DNA from: Neoarius graeffei
Taxonomy: Eukaryota > Chordata > Actinopteri > Siluriformes > Ariidae
Reading direction: 5' to 3'
NCBI RefSeq assembly: GCF_027579695.1
Contig: NC_083571.1
Location: 36,496,943-36,560,942, forward strand
Length of the DNA: 64,000 bases
Within the stretch, counting starts at the first letter, position 1, and each line of letters begins with the position of its first letter. The position numbers and the translations under genes were made by a program. The notes beneath the pieces are model-generated. The model did no database searches. It was not told the origin of the DNA and saw only the letters and a program-made list of their open reading frames with translations. This document shows, one piece after another, positions 31,898-45,042 of the stretch.

Positions 31898-33187
31898 TCA
31901 GCATCTCTCAGTTCTCTCAGTTCTGACATCTGAATATGTGCTAAAATAAGAGTGCTGAACTCTCTTCTTCCTCTTCGTCTTCTTCTTGAGGTTCTGGATG
32001 TCCAATGAGGCGTAACAAACCTCATCGACTCCAACCTCATCACGTCTCCGAGTCGTCCTTTTGTGACTTCCTGCCAGATCAGGTTTGAATTTTGCTGTGA
32101 ATGAAATTATGTTATCTTAAATCTTAAAAGACTGAAACCATTTGCTGAAGATTATTTAAAGCTGTCTGGATGAAGCCATGCCCCAAATATTTCAGACAAA
32201 ATGCCTAAATGGTGATTAGAGGCGGAGTTTTCTGAATTGACCAACAAAATGATTGACAGGTGAGGAGATAGACCTCCTTAATGGTGACGAGAAAAGTTCA
32301 TTCTGATTGTATTGAAAGGTGAAACAGTGTTAGTGCTGAGAGCGAGTGTGTGAGTACCTTTAGTGGTGTTTGTGCAGAGGCAGTACACACAGAAGGAGGA
32401 GAGGAGTGAGGAGAGGAGAACACACACAGCACACACACTCAACATCAGCTTCCAGCTAACACTCCACTCTGATACACATGGGGTCGGTGTGTTTGGAGAA
32501 ACAGTAACGCTGGGAGAGGTTTCTACGGAGTCTAAAAATGTCACCGCAACATTTTCAGTTTTGTTTGGATAATCTTAAAGATGTACTGTATCAATTTTAC
32601 AAAACATCAGCAAAGACAAAATAATTAAATAATGATTAGACAATCTTACCATGTAGAGAGAGTCGAATGGATCTGTTTCTGTAATGGTACACAGCACTCT
32701 GAACTATGGGGCCATGTTTTGAATCTGAAACTCTTTGCTCATGTATAGCGCAGTAGTACAGGCCCAGATCTGATTCTGTGACATTCTTAATCAGGAGATT
32801 GTGTGTGTTAGTGGAGCCGTTAAACACAAATAAGTAACGTAGAGAAACATCACGCATCAAATTTTGAGTTGACATCATGAAACGAGGTTGATTCTGATGT
32901 GAGCAGTTTCTAAACCACACTGGATTAAATCCACTTTTCCAAACACAGTCGGAGTAGAGAGTGACATCATCTCCTCGTCTGACTCGCTTCTCCACTTCTG
33001 CTCCAGAGATCCTCTTCTGATTGGAGAACACAACACCTGCAACACAACATCACACTTTACAGTACACTGAGGAGGGAGTACAAGCTTCTGCACAACCTCA
33101 CAGCAAGTTTTAATTCTTTAGAAAGTGTGTAAAAGTTCAATGTGACTTACACACGAGAGCGATGAGAGCAACTCTTGATGCCTCCAT
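31898..33187 (-). CDS. immune-type receptor gene 2 (V type a, tail II, two ITIM-like motifs)
   Basis: Four exons: 33,187-33,151 (leader), 33,036-32,650 (V), 32,531-32,358 (stalk and transmembrane), 32,094-31,898 (tail), 264 residues. The V exon is 387 bases and close to gene 1, with VTLYSDC, VWFRNC, DLGLYYC and YRNRSIRL. The stalk reads ETSPSVTVSPNTPTPC; the membrane segment (about 169-194) has no charge. The tail carries VCYASL (Tyr227) and STYSDV (Tyr253); both fit the ITIM rule (I/V/L/S)xYxx(I/L/V), which recruits SH2 phosphatases, so an inhibitory role is likely. A basic KKKTKRKKR stretch lies between them. AATAAA follows on the minus strand at 31,843-31,838. NITR-like by type; exact family is inferred. 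Confidence 0.87.
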
Positions 33188-33381
33188 CTCAGACACTGGT
33201 GCTGAGCGGCTCGTGCTGCTGAAGCTCTTTCATGCGGTTGCGCGTTCTTTAATCTGATTGGTCCACGTCAGTGGAACGTTTCTCTCTCGCTCTCTAACAG
33301 CTCATTGGTTGCGGTTAAACTGTGATGTTTACTGTTTTAAAATGAAGAGACTGATGTAGATAGAATCTTTCACGCTATTGG
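33188..33381 (-). promoter_or_regulatory. receptor promoter region with CCAAT boxes, gene 2
   Basis: ATTGG on plus at 33,257-33,261, 33,304-33,308 and 33,377-33,381, that is three CCAAT boxes on the gene strand within 200 bases of the start codon. Confidence 0.5.
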
Positions 33382-33869
33382 TGAAAGCCAGTGGAACATT
33401 TTTTTTATCACCTTGGGGGTCGTGAACACAGGTTTGTGGCTAAGAAACACTTTTTCCATTCAAAACAAAAAGCCACTGCAGCAGTGAGCTTCAGATTTAT
33501 AACATTTAATACCAGATATTTATTTCCCCTCACAGTGGGCTTCTATAAATGTCACTTATCTTCGATCTAATTCATCATCAATAAAATATCAGAGTCACAG
33601 GACAGATCAGTAATACGTACACTCATATGATGTGGAATTACAAGGTGATTTTTCATACCTAGTTCTGCCCGAAGTGACTGAGGATTCAACCTGCAGGGTG
33701 TAAAGCAGATCTGAGACCAGTGACTGAAGGAGGTCATTGCGTCGCCTGAGGTGCAGGGCCTCACTGTGGGTTTCCTGTTTCAGCCAGAGTGAAGTTGCTC
33801 ATTCATCCATGCACATCTGTTCATTTTATATTATTATTATTATTAATAACTGGATCATATCTGGTTCTC
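33382..33869. repeat. receptor upstream module, copy L2
   Basis: Non-coding and shared with 18,720-19,200, 42,630-43,110 and 62,650-63,145. A short TTA repeat lies at 33,829-33,848, just before the SINE. Confidence 0.75.
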
Positions 33870-34247
33870 GGGCGGCACGGTGGTGTAGTGGTTAGCGTTC
33901 TCGCCTCACAGCAAGAAGGTCCGGGTTCGAGTCCCGTGGCTGGCGAGGGCCTTTCTGTGTGGAGTTTGCATGTTCTCCCCGTGTCCGCATGTGTTTCCTC
34001 CGGGTGCTCCGGTTTCCCCCACAGTCCAAAGACATGCAGGTTAGGTTAACTGGTGACTCTAAATTGACCGGAGGTGTGAATGTGAGTGTGAATGGCTGTC
34101 TGTGTCTATGTGTCAGCCCTGTGATGACCTGGCGACTTGTCCAGGGTGTACCCCGCCTTTCGCCCGTAGTCAGCTGGGATAGGCTCCAGCTTGCCTGCGA
34201 CCCTGTAGAACAGGATAAAGCGGCTAGAGATAATGAGATGAGATGAG
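33870..34247 (+). mobile_element. tRNA-derived SINE
   Basis: Same family as 54-465. Target duplication ATATCTGGTTCTC at 33,857-33,869 and 34,248-34,260. The sites in the other long spacers are empty. Confidence 0.94.
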
Positions 34248-34857
34248 ATATCTGGTTCTCCTGTCAGAGTCAGTGCAGGACAGCATATGATCTACTTTAA
34301 CTTATTCAGTCTAAAAGAGGGTTTTTATGGACAGACAAAGCTGATGACTGAAAATTGGTGAACACACACACACACACACACACACACAGGCTTTAATAGC
34401 GGAGGATAGAAGCATTGTTTTATTTATCTGATATGTTCATGAGCTGCAGGTCACTACATTGTTTTACAGCACATAGCTGTAGGACGGAGGACCTGCAGTC
34501 TTGTCTCAGATTAGTAGGTCATGCCTGTCTTCATCAAATGGCACCATGTGGTTCAACAAAGAAACATGCAAGATGGCTTCAAACATGCACAGCTGCATAG
34601 CTGACAATTGTAGCATGCTTAAAGAAAAGGCCAACACGTAGAGCCAAAGAAGATCACAGATAGATCAATAAGAACTGGACCATAGAGCAATGGAAGAAGG
34701 AGGCATGGCGTCTCTGTACTTAATGGCTTTGATCATTTAACATCTACAATGTAAAGCTGATGTTCGATCAGTAACTAAAGATGCACAGGAAGTGGCTTTA
34801 GCTGCCAGGGCCTGAGAGAATGTAGCTTAGATTTCCTGTGTGCATGTAAAGAGGAGT

Positions 34858-34912
<55 letters not shown>

Positions 34913-35041
34913 TGTGTGTGTGTTTCTCAGAAACTCAAAGATGTTTTGGTTATGAAGAGACCCTCTAACCACAAAGACTTTCCAGTGTGTGTGTATGTGT
35001 GTGTGTCCATGCATATGTGTGTGTGTGTTCATGCATGTGTC

Positions 35042-35105
<64 letters not shown>

Positions 35106-35414
35106 TGTGTTTCTCAGAAACTGAAAGATGTTTTGGTTCTTTATATTTATGAAGTGACCCTCGAACTACAACGACTTTCCAATGTGTGTGTGTTCATGCA
35201 TGCGTCTGTATGCGCGCGTGTGTTTGTGTGTGTGCATGCATCCGTGTGCGCGTGTGTGTGTGTCCTGAGCTGCAGGGCCTCGCTATCTATTTCTGGTCTT
35301 GTTGTTCACACACAGAGGAGAGAAACACTGCTTTAATAATCTGATTTGTTCACTAACTATTTTAATAAGACATAACGTGCGTGTATGTGACATGAGTGTT
35401 TGTACACATTTCAG

Positions 35415-35452
<38 letters not shown>

Positions 35453-35516
35453 TTGAGATTCAGAAATATATTTATCTCAGTGATTTTACTCTCAAGTTGA
35501 GAAATGGGCCATGAGG
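34248..35516. repeat. long-spacer module with Tc1 remnant and (TG)n, copy L2
   Basis: Contains (CA)n at 34,364-34,388, a Tc1-like remnant at about 34,425-34,710, (TG)n at 34,858-34,921, 35,049-35,103 and 35,417-35,451, and the empty Harbinger site near 34,770. Repeated units starting TTTCTCAGAAACT occur at 34,922 and 35,110. No gene. Confidence 0.75.
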
Positions 35517-35806
35517 CAGGTGAGTGTTTCATCCTGGCCCAGATGCCCAGCCATGGGATTCTGAGGGGTTGCATGGAACAGAAGTTCCCTGCAGCTCTTT
35601 GGTACCAACATTTGGATCATCTCTTCTTTAATTTGAGAATCCTGTGTCTCGTGATATAACCTATCCATAATAGTAAAAAATATGGAAGGGTGAGTGCAAA
35701 ATTCGGCTGGATTAGCTGTCTGTCACTTATTCCCACATGATTGAACACCTGCCTCAGGTTCTTGTCTCATGACTGCTCCAAGGGGAACTCCCAAGGGGAA
35801 TCGCTG
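35517..35806 (-). pseudogene. inverted gypsy protease/integrase fragment, copy E2
   Basis: Same block as 21,540-21,840, closely matching 44,430-44,721. Confidence 0.7.
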
Positions 35807-36129
35807 TGTGGCAGCGGGGGTGTGGTCAAACATCAGTTTATGAATGATGGGCAGGGTCAGGGAAGTTGAGTGGCAACATGAGCACACCTGTTGTCAATTG
35901 ATGTTGTGTGTGTGTGTCTGTTTTTGTGATGACAGAGCAGTGAAAAGGAGGGCGAGAGCGAAGAGGTGGCTGTCTCCCAACCAGAGCATGTGTGTGTGTA
36001 TATGTGTATTTACATGCAAGTTCATGTTAAGCTGAAAAGCGAGAGTCAAAATAAAAAAGACTGTGTTCTGAATCATTTTCCTGCCTGTCTGCACTTCAGT
36101 GTTCCAGCCACCCTCAGGGACATGCTACA
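35807..36129 (+). repeat. LTR of decayed gypsy copy E2
   Basis: Starts TGTGGCAGCGGGGGTGTGG and ends GCTACA. The primer site is decayed (TAGTGCCAACATCTGGGA). Confidence 0.8.
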
Positions 36130-36852
36130 CTAGTGCCAACATCTGGGACACTGAAGGTAACCGCTCATGGAATCCTCGCCATTCAAGGACCTTGTCCATG
36201 CCCTTCCCGATGCCCAACCAAGCCAACACCAAGAACTGATCACCCTGGGCAAAGAATAGGAGCTGTGCTTTGAGGCCATGTTGCAGGCTTGGCAGAAAGT
36301 TTGTCAGGCTTTCCGGCACTTGCTCATGTTGGTGTGGTACACATGGACCTCTTGGTCAGCACCCTCACTAAGATGGGGCATCACAATGACCCAGAAGCCC
36401 TCCTCGTTATCTTTGAGGAAGCTGCAGAGGGCCGATAGAGCAACGAGTGGCATGTCTTCTGCCACTCCTCACTGGAGAAGCCCAGCTCACCGGCCAACAG
36501 CTGCCCACTGACAGGCAACCGAACTATGCTGACTTGAATTGAGCCATCTTGCAGCGTGTCAGCTGCAGCCCAGAACAACACCATCAGTGTTTCCACATGC
36601 TGACACCGGATGAAGTCGGACAGCCATTTGCTTTCGACCCACTGTTCCAGGACGCCTGCCATTGGTGGGTGAGGGCAGAAGACTGTGACCTCGAGGAGAT
36701 CATCAATGCAATGGTGGTGGAGCAGTTCATTACACAGCTGCCAGAAGGGACAGTAGAGTGGGTCCATTGCCACTACCTGGTGTTGCTGGATCTTTTGAGT
36801 GAGTTGGCAGAGGACCATCAGGCAGTGATTCCAGTGGCAGGCGGACATCCTG

Positions 36853-36889
<37 letters not shown>

Positions 36890-38188
36890 TCCTTCACTTC
36901 CCCCTCTTTCCATCCCCACCCCATCCCTGCACCATGGAAAGGGTGGCTGACCCTCCCAGCCAGATTTCCGAGCCTGTGGTGTTCCCCCCTCCCTCACCTT
37001 ATGTGTCTGTGTCTTCTCCCACTCAGGTGAGTGATCCCTGGATCACCAGTGCAGAGGTGAAGCCTGGGCAGGTATCCTGGATCTGCAGGGAGCCTTGGCA
37101 TTTCCATAACCAATGATAAGTGATGGAGGTGGGTGCCATTTTCTGGATCCCTGATGTGCCAGAGGCCATCCTCCTTTGGCCTGGAACACATTGCATATTG
37201 GTGAGCATTCAAGGGGAAACATATCATGCATTGGCGGATTCCAATTGTAATCAGACCTCAGTCCACCAAAGCCTGGTTCTTGTTGAGGCATTGGGGGGAG
37301 CACAACTGGTGAAGGTTTTCTGTGCACATGAGGATGTTCATGAATATCCACGAGTGTCCATTCACATCATATTTTGGGGAACAATACATAGAGTACAGGT
37401 GGCAGTTAGCCCGTGCCTCACCCACCCACTGATTCAGGGGACAGTGTGGCCGGGGTTTTATGTTTAATGGAGCATGTAGTAGTGGGCTGATCCTGCAGTA
37501 GTGTGCCACATGGAGATCCCCAGTGTGGCATTGTCTGGGAAAGCAGTCAGTGCGTTAGTGCGATATGGAGAAATGGGTGCAGCCCACCCCAGTCTTTCTC
37601 TCTCAGGGATTTCCTTGAGGATTTCCTCTTTGCTCAAATACAAGAGAAGACTCTGCATCATTTTTTTTGACTGAGAGTAATGGTCAGACCCTCCAGCCAA
37701 ATGCAACACTCTCCTTCCTGTAATTCACGATTATTAAAGATAGGTTTTACTGAGTGATGCAGGACACTCAGACCCTTGAGGAAATAACCCAGTTGTTAAT
37801 CCCAAAGAACTCTAGGGAACTAGTGTTCCTTGCTGCTCAATTTAACCCTATGGCCAGACACTTCGGTCAGGATAAGACACGAGCCTGAATAATGGCCCAG
37901 TTCTATTGGCCAGGGATTTGGGGGATGTCCATATGTTGTGTGTGCCATGCTGCAAATGCCAGTTGGTGAACCTGGTGGCCACTCCAAAAGGGTCCTGGTG
38001 CCCTCTTCTCCTTTTTGAGACCCCCTTCGATATAATTGGTATGAATCTTGTCAGGCCATTACATCGCTCGGCACAAGGATATTGTTTTATTTGTCTCCTC
38101 ATGGACTGTGCGACATGATGCCCGGAAGCAGCCCTACTGCGTAACATTTGGCAATGTGACAGAAGAACTGTTTAAAATTATCTCCCAA
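36130..38188 (+). pseudogene. gypsy copy E2 gag, protease and integrase start
   Basis: Gag from about 36,168 (MESSPFKDLVHALPDAQ-like), SCAN-like block at 36,549-36,830 (VVEQFITQLPEGTVEWV), (CT)n at 36,859-36,884, protease at 37,120-37,467, integrase start at 37,840-38,188. All frames are broken. It is interrupted at 38,189 by a solo LTR. Confidence 0.8.
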
Positions 38189-38680
38189 TGTTAAGGGTGG
38201 CAAAGCTGTGGTGAGATAAGGATTCACAAGCAGAACACAGACAGAAATCCAATAAAAAAAGGTGATTTAATCCAGGGAAAAAGGGCATGGCAAAAAGGTG
38301 ATCAAATGGGACAAGAAGAAATGGCAAAATAGTCCAGGTAAAAAGAGACAAAAAACTTGACAAAAACACAAGGCAGACAAGGACAAAAACGCTAGAGCAA
38401 AAAAAAAATAAACAAGAAGAAAACCCAAAGTGCAAAAACCATAAATTAGAAAAATAGCTTGAGCAAAAACCATGAAATGCAGTAAAGGCACAGAAATGGC
38501 TGGAATAGCAAAATGAGACATTCTGGCAAAGTCAGGGTCTGAGAACGGCCTTTATAAAGGCAGGGGTGAAAACCAGGAGGTGATTTGAAGGTGAGCTGGA
38601 ATTCCCATCCCGGATCCTGATCTGCGCTGGCATGGGAGATCCATAATCTGCGGAGTGGATATCTGGGGCAAAGCATAACA
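38189..38680 (-). mobile_element. solo LTR in copy E2
   Basis: 492 bp with TGTTA...TAACA ends and a 5-bp duplication CCCAA (38,184-38,188 and 38,681-38,685). The minus strand is preferred because a TATA box (CCTTTATAAAGG) precedes a T-rich part and a late ATTAAA signal, a layout like the LTR of element C. No internal region remains, as after LTR-LTR recombination. The same LTR sits at 47,097-47,586. Confidence 0.82.
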
Positions 38681-38685
38681 CCCAA

Positions 38686-39110
38686 GTCAGGACTCCCAAA
38701 GAAATCCTGACTGACCAAGGCACTACATTCATGTCATGCACACTTTGTGAACTTTGTGAGTTATTTGGGCTTAAATCTATCCACACCAGCTTTTATCACC
38801 CACAAACAGATGGCCTGGTCAAATGGTTTAACCAAACTCTTACAAACTTGAATTCATAAGTTTGTAAATGAAAACACATAATTGGGATAAGTGGCTTGAG
38901 CCCCTGTTGTTCACAGTTCCAGAGGTTCCGCAAGGAACTCCACAGAGTTCTCTGCATTTGAATTATTATATGGGCATAAGCCTTGCGGCATTTTGGGAAG
39001 AGGGAAAACAGAGCTTTTTTCACCTTTACTGAGAGACTGGGAGGTTTTGCGAGTCTCCGCCGAACAATCATTTCCACATCACCACTGAACAGTCTCTGTG
39101 GACATGAATG
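38686..39110 (+). pseudogene. gypsy copy E2 integrase end
   Basis: Continues integrase after the solo LTR: LTDQGTTFMS, SFYHPQTDGLVKWFNQTL. RT is absent. Confidence 0.75.
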
Positions 39111-40772
39111 TGAAGCTTGTGCTTTTACAGACTGCTGAATTCTGCAATCTCTGTGTTGCCTCTGGGGTCTGTTTGATAGGAAACTGAAATCAGACAGACA
39201 ATATATTGAGATGGGGAGCAGCACCATGGACAGCGACTATTCCTTATTCTAATCTAAACACTGGCACTCATGAGCTTTATTATTACATTTATTACATTTA
39301 TTAACCCAACAACATGGTGCGCCTCCTCATCTACATCCTTGGGCTGATGTCTTTTGCAGTATTATTCTAATGTTGAAAATAATTATATATTAAACGTGAT
39401 TCTTGACTGTCACATTTCTCACAACAACTGAAGCTATGATTTCTATTGGTCTGAAGATGGACAAGATTCCAAGCAAGTTTTCAGACATCAGAAGTGGACA
39501 TTCATGCTAGGTGTATAATTGCTTTAAAATCTAACAGCATATAACTCCAGTGTTGCAAATGAGTGCATCAGTACAATTTCACTTGATTTGACTGTCTCTT
39601 TTTACACCTTTATTACTTTCTGTGCAATCAGAGGAAATGTAATGGACGTCATTTTCTAACCACCATACACCATGTGAAATCACCTCCTGAAAATAGGAAT
39701 AGCACAGACTTTGTTTCGATAGTAAACTTTTCCTTAATTCAGCCATTCTGCAATGGTCTGACCCCTGACCCCTGATCCTAGAGCAGGATGGAACAGTGGA
39801 CCAGTGCATTGTGGTGCTGAGGAACTTGCAGAAGTCCTGGGTTCTTGCAGAAGATGTGACAAAAGCACAGACCTCAATGTGGCAAAATTTCTAAGCCATG
39901 CAATACTAATACATTTACTCAATCTACAAACTCAATGTTTATAATTTTGGATTTGCCTGCTGTCTTTGTTGTGGATGTTTTGACACTTGACCCAAATAGT
40001 TCCATCTGAACTGTAGATCAATTGTGCAGTTCAATGCATTATTTTTGTGCAGTTGCAGAATGGGAATCATTATTTTCATAATTTATTATTTGCTTTCTTT
40101 TGGTACCAACACACATGGTGAAGTGCTGCACTCTGTGGATGATGTCATGTCAGATATCACACTACTAAACTCAGATAATTATATATTATACTCCTGTGAA
40201 GTTTTTTTTTTAATTTATCAATAAGGTCTTCTGTCTGTTCTGCTGGTGATGACAACTTAATCTGAAACAGGAAGGGATGACAAAAACCAGATGAACCACT
40301 CAGATAACCAGCGTGCAGCTCTGAGCACAGAGAGCTTCGACAGTTCAGTCAAAGCCCCAGAATCCACCGTTTTAAAAGGATCAGTTATCAGTTCTTATCA
40401 GTTCTCTGGAGTGGATCTGAGGCCGACAACTGTGTTCACACTTCACCAGTCAGACTGAACTCTCACACAAACGACCCACAGCCTGAAAAACACACCATGT
40501 CTGAAAGCAACCTCACCTTCTTCCTGTTTTTGAGTTTTGCCTGTTTTTTCTTTGTAACGTCTAAATGTGATTCTCTGCACTTTGATCATCTTGCATTCAT
40601 GATCTTATTATTACAAAACTGAATGGCAGGCAGCTGATTCTCTCTCTCTGTCTCTGACACAGGAAGTTCAGTAAGAGGAGTTCAGGTCACTGCTGATCTC
40701 AGATCAGTTTAACATGGTAGTGGTTGAATCATCAGACTTATTGACAACAGTGTAGCTGACCCTGAATTAGAT

Positions 40773-40851
<79 letters not shown>

Positions 40852-41023
40852 TGCAGAATAAAACCTAACATAAGACATGACTGTGTTTGTATCTTTTTCA
40901 AAAATTTCAAATTCCAGATTTGCCTTTAGTTTTTATTATAAATGTGATCACAAACACACACTGATTATCTACAAACAAGTGCACATTATAAAGCATTCAT
41001 AAAGCAAACAAATGAACTAAGTC

Positions 41024-41098
<75 letters not shown>
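39111..41098. repeat. long-spacer module, unassigned plus microsatellites, copy L2
   Basis: Matches 24,661-27,012 and 48,010-49,997. (CA)n at 40,778-40,848 and (TG)n at 41,029-41,098. The minus-strand AATAAA at 40,932-40,937 serves gene 3. A plus-strand signal-peptide-like frame is at 39,314. Confidence 0.7.
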
Positions 41099-41100
<2 letters not shown>

Positions 41101-41193
41101 AGTCTGATTTGACTGCAGGTTTCTGAAGTGTGTAAAAGACTTCAGTGTGACAATAGAATTCCCCCATAACACTCCTCTCACACTGATGTACCT

Positions 41194-41251
<58 letters not shown>

Positions 41252-42410
41252 TTGATTATACCAGCAGGGTAAGATGAAATGAAGATGAATGTCTGTGTAT
41301 AAAATACCTGAAAGTCCTTCTCAGTGAGCAGCTCTCCTCTCTTTTCACAGCCTGAAGAGAAAAAACCCCAAAAAATCTCCATCATTTAATCTCGTTTATG
41401 AAGTCACTCATGAGAGAAGAAGCAGTTGATTGTTCAGGATTGAGATCCGATGCATGTGTGGAAACTCTGATCTTTGATTCTCACTCAGGTGATGAAGGTC
41501 ACTTTCACCTGCATCTGTATGTTTATGACAGAAATCATTGACAGTGCTGAGAGCGAGTGTGTGAGTACCTTTAGTGGTGTTTGTGCAGAGGCAGTACACA
41601 CAGATGGAGGAGAGGAGTGAGGAGAGGAGAACACACACAGCACACACACTCAACATCAGCTTCCAGCTAACACCCCACTCTGATACACATGGCGTCGGGG
41701 TGTTTGGAGAAACAGTAACCCTGGGAGAGGTTTCTACGGAGTCTAAAAATGTCATTACAACATTTTCAGTTTTGTTTGGATAATCTTAAAGATGTACTGT
41801 ATCAATTTTACAAAACATCAGCAAAGACAAAATAATTAAATAATGATTAGACAGTCTTACCGAGTAGAGAGAGTTGAGTGGATCTGTTTCCGTAATGATA
41901 CACATCGCTGCCAATTATCATGCCATCTTTTAACTTTGAAACTATTTGCTCATGTATAGCGCAGTAGTACAGGCCCAGATCTGATTCTGTGACATTCTTA
42001 ATCAGGAGATTGTGTGTGTTGGTGGAGCCGTTAAACACAGCTGAGTAACGTGGAAAAACACCAGACATCCAGTCATTTTTCAAATCTTTCACTGACATCT
42101 TGAGTGGAGGTTGATTCTGATGTGAGCAGTTTCTAAACCACACTGGATTAAATCCTCTTTTCCAAACACAGTCGGAGTAGAGAGTGACGTCGTCTCCTCG
42201 TCTGACTCGCTTCTCCACTTCTGCTCCAGAGATCCTCTTCTGACTGGAGAACACAACACCTGCAACACAACATCACACTTTACAGTACACTGAGGAGGGA
42301 GTACAAACTTCTGCACAACCTCACAGCAAGTTTTAATTCTTTAGAAAGTGTGTAAAAGTTCAATGTGACTTACACACGAGAGCGATGAGAGCAACTCTTG
42401 ATGTCTCCAT
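41099..42410 (-). CDS. immune-type receptor gene 3 (V type b, tail I)
   Basis: Five exons: 42,410-42,374 (leader), 42,259-41,861 (V), 41,742-41,569 (stalk and transmembrane), 41,351-41,308 and 41,191-41,099 (tail), 248 residues. The V exon is 399 bases, 12 longer than type a; it has PPLKMSVKDLK in place of PRFMMSTQNLM, and YSAVF in place of YLFVF. It shares VTLYSDC, VWFRNC, DLGLYYC and a YGNRSTQL J-like motif. The tail is GCEKRGELLTEKDFQ followed by an exon with FYCHTEVFYTLQ, with tyrosines but no ITIM. A role as non-inhibitory partner is possible, yet no charged membrane residue for an adaptor is seen. NITR-like by type; exact family is inferred. Confidence 0.87.
41192..41254. repeat. (GA)n tract used as polypyrimidine tract of gene 3
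   Basis: (CT)n on the gene strand ending directly at the acceptor of the last exon. Confidence 0.85.
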
Positions 42411-43055
42411 CTCAGACACTGGTGCTGAGCGGCTCGTGCTGCTGAAGCTCTTTCATGCGGTTGTGTGTTCTTTAATCTGATTGGTCCACGTCAGTGGAAC
42501 GTTTCTCTCTCGCTCTCTAACAGCTCATTGGTTGCGGTTAAACTGTGATGTTTACTGTTTTAAAATGAAGAGACTGATGTACTGTAGGTAGAATCTTTCA
42601 TGCTATTGGTGAAAGCCAGTGGAACATTTTTTTATCACCTTGGTGGTCGTGAACGCAGGTTTGTGGCGAAGAAACACTTTTTCCTTTCAAAACAAAAAGC
42701 CACTGCAGCAGTGAGCTTCAGATTTATAACATTTAATACCAGATATTTATTTCCCCTCACAGTGGGCTTCTATAAATGTCACTTATCTTCGATCTAATTC
42801 ATCATCAATAAAATATCAGAGTCACAGGACAGATCAGTAATACGTACACTCATATGATGTGGAATTACAAGGTGATTTTTCATACCTAGTTCTGCCCGAA
42901 GTGACTGAGGATTTAACCTGCAGCGTGTAAAGCAGATCTGAGATCAGTGACTGAAGGAGGTCATTGTGTCGCCTGAGGTGCAGGGCCTCACTGTGGGTTT
43001 CCTGTTTCAGCCAGAGTGAAGTTGCTCACTTGTCCATGTACATCTGTTCATTTTA

Positions 43056-43095
<40 letters not shown>

Positions 43096-43217
43096 AACTG
43101 GATCATATCTGGTTCTCCTGTCAGAGTCAGTGCAGGACAGCATATGATCTACTTTAACTTATTCAGTCTAAAAGAGGGTTTTTATGGAAAGACAAAGCTG
43201 ATGACTGGAAATTGGTG

Positions 43218-43253
<36 letters not shown>

Positions 43254-43284
43254 CAGGCTTTAATAGCGGAGGATAGAAGCATTG
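42411..43284. repeat. receptor upstream module, copy L3
   Basis: CCAAT boxes on the gene strand at 42,480-42,484 and 42,527-42,531. (TTA)n at 43,055-43,094 and (CA)n at 43,218-43,250. No coding region. Confidence 0.78.
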
Positions 43285-43720
43285 TTTTATTTATCTGATA
43301 TGTTCATGAGCTGCAGGTCACTACAATGTTTTACAGCACATAGCTGTAGGACGGAGGACCTGCAGTCTTGTCTCAGATTAGTAGATCATGCCTGTCTTCA
43401 TCAAATGGCACCCTGTGGTTCAACAAAGAAACATGCAAGATGGCTTCAAACATGCACAGCTGCATAGCTGACAATTGTAGCATGCTTAAAGAAAAGGCCA
43501 ACATGTAGAGCCAAAGAAGATGACAGATAGATCAAAAAGAACTGGACCATAGAGCAATGGAAGAAGGAGGCATGGCGTCTCTGTACTTAATGGCTTTGAT
43601 CATTTAACATCTACAATGCAAAGCTGATGTTCGATCAGTAACTAAAGATGCACAGGAAGTGGCTTTAGCTGCCAGGGCCTGAGAGAATGTAGCTTAGATT
43701 TCCTGTGTGCATGTAAAGAG

Positions 43721-43786
<66 letters not shown>

Positions 43787-44044
43787 TTGTGTGTGTTTCT
43801 CAGAAACTCAAAGATGTTTTGGTTATGAAGAGACCCTCTAACCACAAAGACTTTCCAGTGTGTGTGTATGTGTGTGTGTCCATGCATATGTGTGTGTGTG
43901 TTCATGCATGTGTCTGTAAGTGCACGCGCGTGTGTGTGTGTGTGTGTGTGTGCGTGCGTGCGTGCGTGTGTGTTTCTCAGAAACTGCAAGATGTTTTGGT
44001 TCTTTATATTTATGAAGTGACCCTCGAACCACAAAGACTTTCCA

Positions 44045-44086
<42 letters not shown>

Positions 44087-44301
44087 ATGCATTTATGTGT
44101 ATGTGTTCATGCATGCCTCTGTATGCGCATGTGTGTTTGTGTGTGTGTGTCCTGAGCTGCAGGGCCTCGCTGTGGATTTCTGGTCTTGTTGTTCACACAC
44201 AGAGGAGAGAAACACTGCTTTAATAATCTGATATGTTCACTAACTATTTTAATTAGACATAACGTTCGTGCATGTGACATGAGTGTTTGTGCACATTTCA
44301 G

Positions 44302-44368
<67 letters not shown>

Positions 44369-44429
44369 TGAGATTCAGAAATGTATTTATCTCAGTGATT
44401 TTACTCTCAAGTTGAGAAATGGGCCATGA
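43285..44429. repeat. long-spacer module with Tc1 remnant and (TG)n, copy L3
   Basis: Tc1-like remnant at about 43,285-43,572; (TG)n at 43,723-43,783, 43,930-43,952, 44,045-44,085 and 44,303-44,366. Empty Harbinger site near 43,640. No gene. Confidence 0.75.
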
Positions 44430-44721
44430 GGCAGGTGAGTGTTTCATCCTGGCCCAGATGCCCAGCCATGGGATTCTGAGGAGTTGCATGGAACAGAAGT
44501 TCCCTGCAGCTCTTTGGTACCAACATTTGGATCATCTCTTCTTTAATTTGAGAATCCTGTGTCTCGTGATATAACCTATCCATAATAATAAAAAATATGG
44601 AAGGGTGAGTGCAAAATTCGGCTGGATTAGCTGTCTGTCACTTAATCCCACTTGATTGAACACCTGCCTCAGGTTCTTGTCGCATGACTGCTCCAAGGGG
44701 AACTCCCAAGGGGAATCCCTG
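44430..44721 (-). pseudogene. inverted gypsy protease/integrase fragment, copy E3
   Basis: A minus-strand frame at 44,532-44,744 reads FPLEQSCDKNLRQVFNQV, matching the linker of copies A and B (FPLEQSRDETLRHAFDQV). Confidence 0.75.
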
Positions 44722-45042
44722 TGTGGCAGCGGGGGTGTGGTCAAACATCAGTTTATGAATGATGGGCAGGGTCAGGGAAGTTGAGTGGCAACGTGAGCAC
44801 ACCTGTTGTCAATTGATGTTGTGTGTGTGTGTCTGTTTTTGTGATGACAGAGCAGTGAAAAGGAGGGGGAGAGTGAAGAGGTGGCTGTCTCCCAACCAGA
44901 GCATGTGTGTGTGTGTGTGTATTTACGTGCAAGTCGATGTTAAGCTGAAAAGCGAGAGTCAAAATAAAAAAGACTGTTTTCTGAATCATTTTCCTGCCTG
45001 TCTGCACTTCAGTGTTCCAGCCACCCTCAGGGACATACTACA
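44722..45042 (+). repeat. LTR of decayed gypsy copy E3
   Basis: 321 bp, near-identical to 35,807-36,129. Confidence 0.8.

Noticed and set aside
34856..35336. Long Cys-Val-rich reading frames over TG tracts (also at 43,723-44,223)
   Set aside because: They are translations of (TG)n microsatellites; no start context, no conservation of frame between copies.
38178..38521. Hydrophobic minus-strand frames over the solo LTR (also 47,007-47,348)
   Set aside because: They lie wholly within the LTR and are explained by its T-rich composition.
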